From positions 341,019-405,018 of the forward strand of contig VZSF01010484.1 of NCBI GenBank assembly GCA_013398295.1: 64,000 nucleotides of DNA. Direction: 5' to 3'. The number at the start of each line of letters is the position of its first letter. Position 1 is the stretch's first letter. This stretch comes from Chionis minor (Eukaryota > Chordata > Aves > Charadriiformes > Chionididae). The translations under genes were made by a program, and so were the position numbers. Positions 48,403 through 62,401 of this stretch are shown one piece after another. A model generated the notes under the pieces. The model saw only the letters and a list, made by a program, of their open reading frames with translations, had not been told where the DNA came from and made no database searches.

Positions 48403-51400
48403 ACAATAATGAGTTTTTCTGCAGAAAATTATTTCCATTCTCCATGTTCACAGTCAAAAAGCAGCAATGATGTCCTACAAGATTTGTCTTCAAGTAAAAT
48501 ATCTGAAGTGAAGCTATTACTGAATGGTATTATTGAGTGAAGATGGTTGAAAAAAGTATTTCTGACTGTGTGCACTTTTTGCAACATGCTAGGTATTATT
48601 AACAGATATGTTGCCAGCTGATTTTATTTACAATTTGGGTTAAGTGCTGAAATCTTTTGGCTGAAATCTGTGGGGAGCTGGCAACCCTGATCGCCCAGTG
48701 AGTAAACAGCATTGGTAAATGTAGCTTTGAGTTTGTCCCTGTGGTTGTCCTTAAAGACTGGAAGCCCAAATCCTGTGTTGAGGTACCTCTCACACTCACA
48801 AAACACTTGGCCCTCAGAGCTTCTTGCAAAACCTTTGAGGGGCTTATGCTGTTCTGCAAGGTGTGCCTAAGGTTACCTGTCCTAAGGACACTAGTTTTCT
48901 CCTCAATTCAACAAGATTCACCAAATTGATGTTTCCTCATCCAGCCAAGGGGCACAATCCAGTAGACAATTTCCAGCTACAGTTAATGCCTTACAAAAAC
49001 AGGCAGAGGCAGTAGCACTGGCAAGTGTACCCTCCTTTACTCAGTGTATAGGAGTTAATATATAATTCATAAAGTTAAAAAAACCCCTAAATTTTTACTT
49101 AGAGTACTAGCACATAGCAATAAAAAATGAAGGGCGATATTAGTTGCCTGAAATACTAAGTAGGTGATATACAGACAACTTACCTGGGCAATGAATTAGT
49201 TAATAAACGAAAACATAATAGTTAGAAGTAAATCCAGGAAACATCCTCTTCTTGAGGAACAATTAGAGAACAAACTTGGAATGCGTTTGCCAAGCTATTG
49301 GGAGAGCAGGAGGAAACAAGAGTCTGCAGACTAAATTAAGAGGTTAAGCCATTTCTATTTACGCAGATTTTAACATATCTGATAGAACCAGGGCCTCTGT
49401 TTTGTAACTAGATTAGCTGATGTGAATCTGGCTGCATCTGTGTGGCATCACTCTAATAAGTGGGATCCAAGTGGATGAGTAATCGTGGCAGTGGATTTGG
49501 TTTCCAGACTGGGCTGTGAGGTGGTCAGTCGGCCAAATAGCTGTGTACATATACACCCATGAGCAATCCTAGTCCATTCACTAGATTGCAAGCACAGCCT
49601 TATTACTTGTGAAATTTCCCTAACCTTTAGCAAAACTAAAGAAAAAGTGGATATGAGAACTGCCGTAGTTAATATAAGAAGAGAAAAATGCATTTCCTAT
49701 GTAGCTGTACAAATTGGGGTATGCCGGGTAATTATGTATTGTAAATGGAATGACAGGCTAGAAGAAAATGAAATCTGTTTTGAGGAAAATGAAATACCGA
49801 GTAAACAATTTAACTTTTCCATGAAAATTAAGAAAAGCGGAAGCGGAGAAAGCAGGAAGTTTGGAAGTTTCAGCCTTACAAATGCTCATCTACTTTGTCT
49901 TTAGAGTCTTTCAATAAGACACCACAATTAAAAAGCCCTTCAGAACAAAATTGACACTAGTTTGCTTATTACACGGTGTGTGATGTCAGCTGAATAACTT
50001 CATTTGTCGTAGCGTCTTATTACCCACCTGAACTTTTGGGTAGTGGAAACAATAAAAACTGAAAGAGAGAAAAAGAAACTCCTCGTGTTTCGATCAAGTA
50101 ATCAGAAAATCCACCTGAAGTAGATGTCGCCGAGTTGTTTGTCAGTGTAATGCAACTACGTAAATGATTTTATTTACAACCTGAGGCTTTCCTAACAGCT
50201 TTTTGTATTTGTGTTAGCTTTGCTTAATGAAAATATCAAAATAGAGGGATTTTTTTTTTTTAATGTCACATGTTGAGCTGAGAACACCTACAATATTTTA
50301 GGAAAGTTGGGGCTGTCATTAATGTCATCTAGACAAAAAGCAGGAGGATGGCATTATTTCGTTACTGTGAAATGTTACTAAATGTACCTTGCGGATTCAT
50401 ATAACCGTAGGATGGTATGTCTGCTGATGACTCACGCTGACTCACCCACCGAGCCAGAATTTACTGAGCCTTTTTCTATGCCCACACACAGTGACATGAT
50501 TTCCAGTCTGGGTGAATTCTTTAAAATTTAATTTAGTAGGCTTTAACTACAGAGACAGATACACTTCTTCAATGGTTGCCTTTATTTGTATTTATGCCTT
50601 ATTAAATGTGTGTTCAGATTATGTTTTGCAGAATCCTTTGAAATCGATTTTTAAAATGATGTGGATAAGTGCAACTGTATTTTTCCAAATAGGAAGGTCT
50701 GTCTGAAAACACTGGAGGTATATAGAAGCAGTGATAATTTACTGATGCTGTGGACCTGAAGGCCTAATACATAATCACTGCCTTTTTGCTATGGCTTTAG
50801 CAGCAGTGCATGCGGGCCTCAACTGCGATAAGTCTGTAGGCTTAGGCAATGAATAATTAATAAAAAGAGAAATTGACCTGATTCTGTTTTTAAGACTGAA
50901 AATCATGTGTTACCACACTGAAGTTAATAGAACTAAATGGTATAGAACTAGGTATGAAAGCAATTCTTTAAATGCTACTACAAATATCTTGAGACTGATT
51001 TTGCTTTTTCTGAAATAAATAGGAATTGTATGGCAGACCTTAATGGGAAAATGATCGGTCCAATTATTTGTCTTTCTCCAAGTTCTGGTCAAAATCTAAT
51101 GTGATGGAGCAGCCTGAAAAGTGATTCTTGTCACAGTACAAGCTGAAGAGATCAATGCCAGTGAGATTCTCTCTTGGAAACAAATAAATGCTTCTCTTCA
51201 ATTTTGTATTCTTTGATATAGAGTGATATATCAAAGTTCATAAATCAGGAATTATGATAGTCTCATCCTCATTCCAGGATTCTTTCCCCTCCACACAAAG
51301 ACTAAGGGAGCGAAAAAAATATTTTGCTTGGACTAATCCTGCGTGATTTCCTTTTTAAACTCTTCTGACAAATGACTAATGAATGTTCAAGCAACAGAAA

Positions 51401-54400
51401 ATGAGATGCGCACATCTTCCCCCAAAAGAAGCATGATCAAATGCTTCAGTAAATTGATCGAGGTCTCTAGACTTTCCTCCACCTTTCCAATATTCTGAAA
51501 GAACAGTCAATGCTCCCAAGCCATATACCCTTCCCTCTTTCTCCAGGAATTGATGTCATTTCTCAAAAGTGTGTCAGCTTTGACAGTGTTTTGGGGCTGT
51601 GCGTTTTACTTCTCTTGCTCCTGCAGTCAGTCAGGCATGATTCCTAATCTGCATGAGTTCGTCTATGATTCTGTCTTCTCATCTCTGGGATTCACTAAAT
51701 TGCCCTGTCCTCTAAGTCTGAAAGTGCTGGATGAATGGACACTTCATCCCCCATGGTTTCTGCTTCACTGACTTCCTTGTACTTTGGCTGTACAGTCCTT
51801 TGTTTTGCTTTCGGAAAACAAAAATCCCAGACTTTAAGTCTTTAGTCACACCTTCCTGCCTGCGTCATTGTTCACACAGGCCTTTCTTGTAATTCTGTCA
51901 CTAGAATTCAGAAGTTGTTGGGTTTGTGGTTTGAGTTAAATGTGCTTGGAAACAGTATAACTTCTTCTTTTTGTTATTAAGATTCTGTATGTAATGGAGC
52001 ATGATACAAGGAGAACCACACAGCTGCAGGACAGTGTTTGAATAGAAGTTGAAATACATATTTCTACCTCAGTCCCCACATGTTCTGCCTATTCCTTCTC
52101 TTGCTGTTGCACTGCCAGTTACAGTCTACATTTTGTCTGAGACCATCCATGATTTCTATCAAACAGGCATGCACAAAGGACTCTGCTCTGCTGAACTCCT
52201 GTCAGATGCTCTGCAGTAGAAATGCCCACTTTTGGCACGCTACACCTTTCTTTAGTAACAGGAGAGGGCCAGATACTGCAGTCCATCCTTTGCTGCAGGA
52301 CACGGTAATCTCCTTAAAGTGCCATAATTGCTGAATATATACAACAGGTTGCTTGCAGCGAGTTTCCCATGCTGAAGAGATGAGTCCCCAAGAAATATAG
52401 CAGCTGAGAGTAGATTAGTATCGCCAAGTATTTCAGACGGCTCACTGTTGGTCTCCTTCCTTCCAAGCAGTGCCACAGACCTGTGAGGAGAAAAGAGTGA
52501 TTACTGGATTAATTGTTCTGACAGTAGCTCGTTTCTAAAAGCCCTCTTCCTCAAGGGGCTGTGGTCCTTTCTGTGTTTCGTTGCTGGGCAGGGAAAGGGG
52601 TCTCTGGAAGGAATGGTGGTAAGAAATACGCTACTGGCACTACCAGAGCAAGTCATCTTCCCTACAGCCTGTTCCAGAGGGGGACAGACTGAATAAGTAA
52701 ACCTGGAAGTCATAGCCACTGGAAATTGAATGCCCCAGCTCTTTTCAATGTCTCTGCAAATATTGTATCTTCCTTTGCTTTGCTCCTGACTTGCAAAAAA
52801 TATAATGATAATGTAATAGCACCATGCTAGTAATTGAAAAAAGTAACATTTTTTTTTCAATGAGTGAAAATTCCCAAGCCCCATCTAAAATAAGCAGTTT
52901 ATGGTGTTTCAGTTAACACTGACCTGCCTTAGATAAACATACCTGATTGCAAAGCCTGTATCCAGAGGTCCCCCTCTAGCTGAATAAACTGGTGCTGAGG
53001 TTTTCTATAGCTTATACAGTGCTGGCAGGCAGTTTTAAGTATCCTACTATGATATGACAGTGCCAGCAGTGTGTTTGGCAGTGTTCATTATGTACTTTGC
53101 ACTTGTTACACTTCATCTGTGGAGCCTCTCTTAGTTATTTTTTTTTTGACCCAAGACTCTATGAAAAAGATGAGCTTGTTACCATTGAAGAGCTTTGCAC
53201 AGTAGTGCTCTCCAGTGTGTCTTGTCATTCCTTCTTTTCCAGCTTTTGGAATTTTGCTGTTCTTACACCTTTTTGCAATGCAATATGATACTTATATTTC
53301 TTGAATCTTTTTCTAAATGTACGATACTCACTCAGCTTATCCTGGCAGTCGTACACTCTGTGGTTCCCTGCGGCGGTCTCACTTGACTGTCTTGGAGTTC
53401 TACCTATTCCTCTGCCTCGGCCCACCTTCCCTGCAATACGTTGCACCCTCAGTAGTGCTAGAGCACTGTGTAAACGCCAAAAGATTTAATCGCAGTTGGG
53501 CATCTGCAATTGTGCAATCTCATGTGTCCAATAAAAGCCCCACTGGAAAGACTTCTCCCCATAGTGTAACACTGACTCTTGCTGTTTGTTAAGAAAGGCT
53601 CCGGTTTCTCAAATTTCTCCCAGGTTGTGGGTATCCTAAGGGTATGTGAGCCAACTCATTTATTTGGACTTGATGCTTTTTCAGAGATAATGTGCCTTGT
53701 GCTTGACACGGTTACTTGAAATCACTGTTATTACCAGGCAAAGTTAAATAAGGAAAAAAGATTATACTAGCAAAGCAAGGGTTACGTTTCTGATTACAAA
53801 ACTTAAACACACAAACAACAAGCATAGAAACAAGAAAATCCAATTTCAATATGTACCTTGTCCTGGCAGTCACTCACTACTTGCCTCTGGGAGCCAAGGA
53901 GCCAGTACAACTGCACTTCAGGCTGTACGTTCTCGATTGGGTTTTTGCCTGCCTCCGCCCAAAGTATGAGGAACATCTCTACTGCAAGGGAGGGTAAACC
54001 TCAGAACACTTCTTTGGACCATTTCCCTTCCCTTCCTTCCTTCAATTTAGAGAAAATTCTAATATATTGTGCGGTAGTTTTGATCAACCTGAGCTATTCA
54101 GATGAATGCAAATGAAATCTGTTTATGCTTGTCTCAAACTGAACCGTCTCTGATACGCAGTGATCCTGTGACACACTGATTTCCAGACTTAGATTTACCT
54201 TCCATCTTAGAAAGTCAGTTGATTTATAATTTGATTCGGGTCTCCATTTCCCAGACGGTGTAACTTCTACTATGAACATTTTTTTTCATGGCTTTTTAAG
54301 ATCTTATACATTACATATAAAAAACCAATCATCAAACTGTACATCAGACCCTAACCTCGCAGCTTGTGAAAAATGTATTACTTTATTCATAGGGTTCACA

Positions 54401-57400
54401 CATGAGATGTCATTAATAACAATGATCAGTTTAGGGTTTAGAACAGTTTCTCAAATAATTTTCATTCCTCTTACTCTCTCACTTTATCGTATCAGAGGCT
54501 TTACAACTATCCTAGTAACTTCCAACTCTAATTCCCTTAGCCACAGTTAATTATAGATCTCCCCACAGTTTCTCTCAGAGTTATTTATTCCAGAGTTTCT
54601 TGATAGTGAGCAGGCTAATCAGAGGTCTTCTGGGGGCCCTTTTGCTTCCAGAAATACTGCTTTTAGTATGTCAAGTCCTATCACCAAGACTTTGTTGGTT
54701 TTGTTTCATTTTTGTACTGCAGAGTGTAAAATTCATGAAACTGCTCATTTCCCCAAAGTTGAACATTCACATTTAAAATCCAGTGTCCTCTTGTTACTAG
54801 CATTAGATTCGCTTCAAAATTAGAAAATCTTTTTGAATCATTTGAAACACACTTACTTAGTTTGGTAAGAGGTAGCCTGTGAAAAAGGCACGCTCTGCCC
54901 ATTTCACTGACTTAGTAGTTCTCCTGTTAGCTAAAAGGACATTTGCAACACGTTTATTTTAACTGGCAGTCCTTTGGTGGAGTGTGGGAATGGAGTTCAT
55001 GACATTCATTGTGCAGAGAGACAACATGTCTATTCTTATTTTATATTTTCTCTCTGATAACTGCAACTACTAGTTTATTTTTGTTTCAAAAACATCGCTA
55101 GATTTTATTTTTCCTTTGAGGGGGTTCAATCCTCTACTTCTTGCCTGCCTTGCGTTCTTACCGAGATCAGCGGCACTCCGGTTCGAGCAGAGCAGAACCC
55201 AAAGGCTGCGATCGTGATGCTAGTTTCCCTTTGCTGAAACAGGAGGGAGTCGGAGCGCTCGGTACCTCGAAGGAAGTACACAGCATACTTAATGTTGACA
55301 CTATTATTATGGTTGGCATATTTTGATCATCTCATTTTCTCTTTCATACTGATGTACAGCAAAGTGTGAACATTATCTTTAAGCTGCAATCTGATCTTAC
55401 TGAGCTTCAAGTGCAGTGAAGGGCAGTGGATTTTCTCCTCAGCAGCAACACGAACAGCAGGAGCTCTGGAAATTGTAGTGGCAACAGCAGCTTCTGTTGT
55501 GACAGTTCTCTCTTAGGTCACCATGGTGAGAATGTAGCTGAGTGGGGTTGGGTGGTTGGGGTTTTTTTCCTGCCCAGACACTAATATAATTTCTAGAAGC
55601 CAGAAGAATAGCTTAAATAAATTAATACCCTTGTCATGAATAATCTCCATGTGGATATGCTGGTAAGAAATACACACATTTTCTTTTTTAGGAAGGGGTC
55701 AACAACTAGACAAAGAAGGTTTTAACAATACTTTTGAAACTAAATACAGCACATTTACCTTAAAAGAGTTGTTCAATCTGTTGGTATATAATTGGAAAAA
55801 AAACCCCAATCTTGACTGAAATAATAAATAACCTTAATGAACAACAACATGGAACCTGGCATACATTGCACTTTGCTTTTCTTTGTGAAGGTTCATTACA
55901 CGCTCGTATTTTTTAACATTAAAAATGATAATTTTTGAACTGTGGATACTGCAAGACAACGCAGGGGATGTACTTGAATTTAACATACAGAAGGCTAAGC
56001 TCTTTGCTCAGAGCCTAAAATTGAAATGGCTGCGACGTGACAAAGTGTCTGACACGAGCCACTTCGATGGTCAGCGATAGCACCTATCAAACCACGCTAC
56101 AGAAACACAGAAAAGGAAAAATTAACTTTTCTTTTTTTTTTTTTTTTTGGTAACAACTTAGTGAGGGGGTCTATTTGGGGTCAGCGTTATCCCTCTTGCT
56201 AATCATGCTTATTAGCTTTACCAGCTGGTGTGCAGCCTGTTGGTCTTACCAGATGGGTTTGCTATTGGTGACTCTCTTTAACTGAGTCACCACCAAATGT
56301 TTCCATTAGCAAGTTCAGAACCAGTCACGTCTGCAGCTCTGGCCTGCTGGGCCACTTCTTCTGGGGTTGTGCACCACTGGGATGGATACCACAGAGCATT
56401 GCTTGGACATTAAAAGGTTTTAGAGAAACAAAGCCCTTGCTGTGGGCTTACTTGTCTTGGTTTGTTTTGATTTCTTGCCACCTTCCCTTTCTACTTAAAG
56501 TGGAAAAGTTGCACACATCAGTTGCGTGCATCTATAAATTACTCAACAGCCCCTGTTGCAGTTCAATTCTTTAGGAAAAAGTTCAGTGACTTATTGGACA
56601 TGCATGAAGTTTCTGCCAGAAGAGGACATTTTCCTCTCTTGATCTTTAAAAAAAAATAAAATTCTCAAGACCAGCTTTGCTTATCATTAATGTTTCAAGT
56701 GTGCATTAGGGCAACTCTTCACATTGTGCACACTTTCGTTGCTGGTGTTTTTCCCCTCAGAAAGATGATGAGTCACATCCATTCCAGTTTAACAGCTCAG
56801 CTGATCTTAACAGACTGCCCTCACCAGAAACATCCTCAAATAATACAAACCACTCGCATAGATCAGATTGCTTCTGCCTGATGTCTTACCCCATTCTAGG
56901 CAGCTTCCCTCACCCATAGGTAGATGAGAACAACGTGTGTTACAAGCCCCCTCTCTAGCTGGGGCTCTCAAGTTGTTGTTCTCTGTCAACAAATGGGGAG
57001 AAAAAGAGATGATGGTGAATGGAAATGTGGGAAAGTATTTTTAAAGTGTCAATGAATTTATGAAGCAACCTTTGCCGCTCTCCCAGGCAATTACTTCTCA
57101 TAGTTAAAGTAAGGAATGGTAAAATAGTGAATTAACAGTAATGATGATTCCATATGAATCAGGAAAATACCAAAAAGATTAAGTAGGAAGCTGTTAACTC
57201 ATCATTAGATTACTATTAGAGACATGCTTAGGACAGAAGTGTAAGTGGGCAGGAAAAGGTAGCAACGGAATTGCATCGACAGCAATATATCTCGGTTAAA
57301 AGCTGCATATTTCAATGGTAAACTCTTCAGAATTTTTTTTCTTTGGAATCTCATGCCTAAATTTTTAAATTTTAATTAGAATGGTCTGTACTATATAACA

Positions 57401-57572
57401 TTGTATCTATACAGCATTTGAAGGATGTTTGAAAATCGAGAGGATATTGTTACCAGAAGTCATCTATTTCATGGACCCTAAAAGCAAGCTTGCTGACAAA
57501 CTTGATTGACTTCTTCAATAGCTTAAGCTTAAAAGATGATAAGAACTTAAGTGCTTTACAGTTGATTGTGCT
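48403..57572. other. Non-coding DNA
   Basis: No gene is supported across about 9 kb. A 10-bp-arm hairpin at 51211-51236 is listed separately, and a T17 run lies at 56132-56148. 49960-50350 looks less random than its surroundings, with a TGATGTCAGCTGA site, an E-box-like CCACCTGA and several homeodomain cores. The remaining open frames are short and unrecognised. Confidence 0.5.
51211..51236. repeat. Perfect inverted repeat, 10-bp arms, 6-nt loop
   Basis: CTTTGATATA (51211-51220) is complementary to TATATCAAAG (51227-51236), with loop GAGTGA. The arms are AT-rich, so the stem would be weak. Function unknown. Confidence 0.8.
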
Positions 57573-57640
57573 TAAGCTTTTGAACTCTCTTAAAGCATTT
57601 TAAGCTCTCTTAAAACATTCTAAGCTTTCCTAAAATACTT
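57573..57640. repeat. Degenerate tandem repeat of TAAGCT..TAAA.CATT units
   Basis: Three head-to-tail units of about 20-28 bp each begin TAAGCT (57573, 57601, 57621) and contain CT(C/T)T..TAAAA-ATT. They sit in a local cluster of TTAAGC words that starts near 57520. Confidence 0.75.
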
Positions 57641-57973
57641 CAGTCAAAGGGTAGAAAAAGCAATCTAAAGTCCAGATAGTGAAGAACAAACCAGGGCACT
57701 AATAATGATGAGGACACGTTAGGGCTGACAGGTGAGAGCAATCCAAGCAAAAATTGGTGTTCTAACATCAAAGTAAAATGTTTAGCAAGATTGTAGACTG
57801 CAAAAGGAAACATCTCAGCAAGAAGTTAACAAAACTAACACTTCTAGTCTATCTCCCGTGCTTGGTTCTGAGCTTCCCAGTAGCATGGAGGAAAAGTGTG
57901 AACGTATACTCACAAGTGATTGGGTTACCAAGGCAAGTTCCTGCTTATCAGCTAGGATACTATAGCAGTGTAT

Positions 57974-58325
57974 AGTAGCTTAAACGAACACATTTTACTT
58001 CAGCAGCTGGACGAGTTGGGAGCACGCACACAGGCAGCTATTACAGCTTGTCTATGGAGTGGTAACTTATTAAGCCACGCTAAGTCATGGCTTAATTACA
58101 AACTGGCTTGACAGCTTGTGGCTGCCTGTCCCTACCCTATTTAACAACGTGAACAAAGCTCAAATGAAGGCAACAGAAATCATCATGGCACATCAACCCC
58201 TTCAGTTTGTTATATCTCAAAGCCAGTTTATGGCTGCCTGCTTGGAGCTCCCAATAAGTAGTTCCACACTGCCAGTTAAGTGCCCGTGTGAAGGCACTTA
58301 ACCTGTTGCCCAGCCACGCTTAAGA
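57974..58325. repeat. Cluster of short inverted and direct repeats
   Basis: Three perfect inverted pairs lie within 350 bp: ATTAAGCCA/TGGCTTAAT (58069-58077 and 58088-58096), GTTAAGTGCC/GGCACTTAAC (58275-58284 and 58293-58302) and AAACTGGCTT/AAGCCAGTTT (58100-58109 and 58220-58229). Direct repeats include GGCTGCCTG (twice) and CCACGCT(T)AAG (twice). No transposase, terminal repeats or target duplication are visible. An old non-autonomous element or a structured regulatory segment are both possible. Confidence 0.55.
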
Positions 58326-58439
58326 TTGCATTTGTCATTCTAATGCTGAAACTGAATGGCATTCATATCATGGTGCGATAAACTAGAATATTCTGTCCTT
58401 CTTCGTCATCTTTTTGAAGTGACAAGCTCCCAGCTGCTA

Positions 58440-60480
58440 GACGAAATTTCTGATGTTAATCCCCAAAGGTCTTGCTTTTGTACTCTTGAAAGTAACTGTA
58501 TTTCTATTTCTCCATCAGTTTGTGTATGGTTTCCTAGTTCTCCTTTCCATTGGGACCTCTGAGCACTGGGCCATTTACAAATTTATTTCACACCACCTTC
58601 TTGTGTCAGTGTCATTAAGGGAAGTATCTAATAGTTTTAAGGCCCAAACTGATCTTGGGGTGGGGGGCAGGGACTGGGAAGAAAAGAGAACAACCTTTAC
58701 TGAGATACTTCACCTCTGATCATTAGATTTTGCTTTGTCCTCTATAGATAGCCCATCATCTTCATTAGTTTCTGGTGCTGCTCTGCTAATTCCTGTCATC
58801 TCATTTATCTAGAAGTTGAATGATATTATCAAAGAAAGATATTAGGTTAAGCTGCTATGGTCCACCTTTTGCAAAAAAAACATTACTCTTTCTCATTTCC
58901 TGCTATACTTACTTTAAAAAGCTTACTATGAGACAAGTGATTTCATTTGACACTGTTTTCTGACTTCTGGAATGGGCAAAAAACAGATAACACTTTTTTC
59001 TGCCCAGAGGCTGCAGACTGTGTTTTATTTTCATGTTATATGTGATACTAGCAATTTCATTTCCCTCCTAGCTATTAGCCATCCTGCCCTCTAACCCTGT
59101 GTTCAACATCATCGTCTTTACTGAAAATTGATACAAAATACGCATTTAGCTTTAGACTCAGATGTAGACTATCTCTAAACCCCACTTCTTCCTCACTGGA
59201 AAGTGACATCACTTCTTTCTTACAATATTATGTCACAGCTGGATAACATCTTGCTCATTTTCCAGATACCAAATGCAGGATCTAAGTTAACCTTAGATAA
59301 ATTCTCCCTTCATTTTCATGTTTATTGATGTTTGAGATCTTTCCTGAACCAGACCTTTTTTTTTTCGGTTTTGTTATATGCTCTCTGCTCATTATTCTTA
59401 CCTCTCTCTTGATGCCACTTCTCTTCCACTTATGCCTTGAAGCCTCTACCTGTTAAACTTTCTGTCTTGTGTGAGATACAGAATCCCAACGGAGTTAATG
59501 AATTTGGTTTTAAGATACCTCAGGCTTCTTCCACATTCAAATTTTTATTTTCGTTATACGAGCTGTTCTTATTGCCAGGTCCCTTCATTTATCACAGTTT
59601 GCCTTTCTGAAATTGAGAATGTTGTACTTTCTTTCTCCACTACCTTTCATCACATAACTTGTGATCACCTACTCCAGGGTTACTATCTACCGTCAGGCCT
59701 TTGAAGGCATATTCTTGAATTATCCAAGAGCTTTACTTCTTACAGGCTCAGTGACAGTTTGGAGGAGAAATTCTTTGACTACCACAGTCCAGAATGTCTG
59801 GCACCAACTATGAGTAGCATGTATTCCCCAAACTATTAACTGTGAATTTGAAATCTTGCTGACTAGTTCTTTGTATCCAAGTGGTACTATCTCTCTAATA
59901 ATATGGAGTTTTCTAGCTACCTCCAAAACTTCCACCCAGGGGTCTGTAACAATCTCACAGCCCTCTCCTCTCAATGCACTCTGTAACCATCTTTTCCAAA
60001 ATAAATTGGAACTAAATTATGAGCTGCCTTATCCCTTATGTTTTATTTGTAGAACATTGCTTCCTTAACATGCTTACTACCCGTCTTTATTTTTACTTCT
60101 GTGTTTCCTCAACTGCAAATCCCCTCTAATCCATGTGTTCCAGTTAGGAGCTCCACAAGTTTTCTTTTATCACAAGGGGGGTGTCCTGAACCATTTTGTG
60201 AAATTCCTCCATTTTTTCCCCCAAATGCTGGAAACAGTATATACACTTTTCAGTTATTTCATTTTGACACAGTAACATTACTTGGGTTTTGCCTTTGTCT
60301 GTATCTGTGCCTTTTTCTTTGCTACCCATCCCACATTCTTCCTATTCTCCATTGCTGTATTAGCATTTAATCTTCCTCTTGTTGAGCAAAACCAAGGCGA
60401 AATATTACATGGCTCTTTCCAAATTTTCTCTACTCATTTCTTAATATGAAGATGACCTTATTATCTGTGGTGATTTCCTT
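58440..60480 (-). mobile_element. Ancient CR1-family LINE remnant, ~2 kb (antisense)
   Basis: The + strand tracks the complement of CR1-type ORF2 in order. From the left: a TAATCCCCAAAGGTCTT block (58458-58474) and a CCATTTACAAATTTATTT block; ACTGAAAATTGATACAAAAT plus ACGCATTTAG (59121-59150), the hallmark 'GAAGACTGATGCAAAATACTCATTTAG' stretch; TTTGCCTTTCTGAAATTGAG (59599-59618) for 'TCTGCTTTTCTGAAGTCCAG'; TGTGATCACCTACTCCAGGG (59660-59679) for 'CATGGTCACTGCCTCCCAGG'; and CAGGGGTCTGTAAC (59937-59950) for 'TGGTCTATAGCAGAC'. All coding frames are destroyed. Borders are approximate. Confidence 0.65.
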
Positions 60481-62401
60481 CCTTTCTTCACAGATGGTGT
60501 AATCTAGAAGGGGTATGCAGGGAAGTGGTGAAGCACTTAACTACTGTTGTTTAGTGAATTAATTTCCATGGGAAGTTACTCAGCTGAAAATGAAGGAGCT
60601 TGTTTGCTTTGCAGATAAAAAATATTCAAGTACCATGAATATTCTCAGTGTCTGAGAATGCTTTCTTGTGAAACTAAAGCAGTTGTCACTTGTGGTCAAA
60701 CCAGTGTGAAGGCCAGTTAAAGCACTAGATAGATACAACCTTCAGATGAAAAGCTAACTTTTTCAAAAACACAGGTAAAAGTTGAGATAATGATGTGAAA
60801 ATGCTGCCAGATTTAGTAGCTTTCCAAAGTTACCAATATTTTGTCACGACCTGTTTTACAGCCCATTCATTTGAACATGAAGCAGGTTTAATTATTGAGA
60901 TTCATCAACAGCTTCTCCTAAAAGGGCAGATCTGTTCACCAATAACAACAGAACATTAAAAAAGGGGGAATTTTAAAAACTCTGTACGGTAAGAACTCAC
61001 GTTCATTCCGCTCAAGTGCCATATCAAATAAAGTTGTTTGCAAATTACCTTTGTCCTGTACAATCTATTTCCCATTTATCGCTTAACATTTCTATAGTTC
61101 ACAGTTATTTTCATCACCACTAAGAATCAGATGGACGTTGCATGTGTTAAAAAACACACACGCTTTCAGGCATGCAAACATTACCGTCGATCCATGACAC
61201 ATGTATTCTCACAAACAAATATCCTGCTTTACTAATCTTACACGAAGCTTAGCTGGGGCCAGCCGCAAAAAGGCACAAAATCCCTAGATTAGCCATTAAC
61301 TCCACATTGCCACATACAGCCATTATTTCACCTACTTATTACTTCACCCACCGCCCCTGCTGCCTGTCACTGTGCTACTCGCCTCTTGCCACACACACCT
61401 CTTGAGCAATGCCAGCATTTAGTTTTAGCCCACATAAACCAGCCAGATATGCACATTTTCTAGTGATTAGGAATATGCTGTTTATGCTGGGTTCACGACT
61501 CTTGTGCGTGGTGTAGATTTTTAGTTAATCTCTAACATTTAAGCAGGTCATATATCAGAACCAATAGGGAATACGATTTATTACATTAGCAATAATGCAG
61601 GGTAATATTTATTATTTCGGGAAGTCAGTTCCGTAAAGGTTGTACTGGAAGTGAGGTGATATGATAAGTCTTTTATTTTTTCTAAATTCGATATAAAATG
61701 ATATATACAGTTAGAGCTGAAGGTGAATTGAAGGGGATAAGAACAAAAGTGTCAAACCTAGAAGCAAGGAGAAAGGTAGGGTCAGAAGGTTTGAATGATA
61801 ACTGAAAAACGAACTCATGATTTCCTTTAGTATTTCTGTACATTTTCGTTTTAGTAGTCCCTGTGGGAAGAATGGCTGCTACAGTATTTACTGTAATGGA
61901 AGAGTCAGCAGCAGCTGAGTATACTTTGGTCATACGGAGCAAAATTATCTAATGCTACCTATGGTATCTCTCTGGCAAGTAGCCAAGAAGCAAAGTAGAG
62001 GGTGTAAACAGAGACCTGATAAAATTACAGCCGACTTCTGTACCTGCGGAAATCTGTGCCATATTTACCATTACTTTAAAGAGTAACAGGCTCTCAAATA
62101 ATTCCTGGTGAATCACTTGAAATAAAAAAACATTTCAAAAGTCCAAGAAGTATCTAGGCTGAATGAATTTTACATTCATCAACCCGAAGATACAGCAATT
62201 TTTAGCCAGATTTGTCATTGCTTTAATAATACATGAATTGAGTTTAAACGACTACAAGATATAAGCCTGAGGAAAGGCAAAAAAAGTAAAAAAATCCATA
62301 GCTAGATATACAAAAGTATCTTGAGTCCCAGATCATGTGGACACTGCCAAGTTAACTAGGTTGATTGGCAGCTGGGTCTGGGCACTCAAATTAGCTTGTA
62401 T

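Noticed and set aside
38050..51750. Shared ATGAATGGACACTTCA word at about 38047 and 51731
   Set aside because: Similarity does not extend into the flanks, so a chance match or very short relic is more likely than a repeat family.
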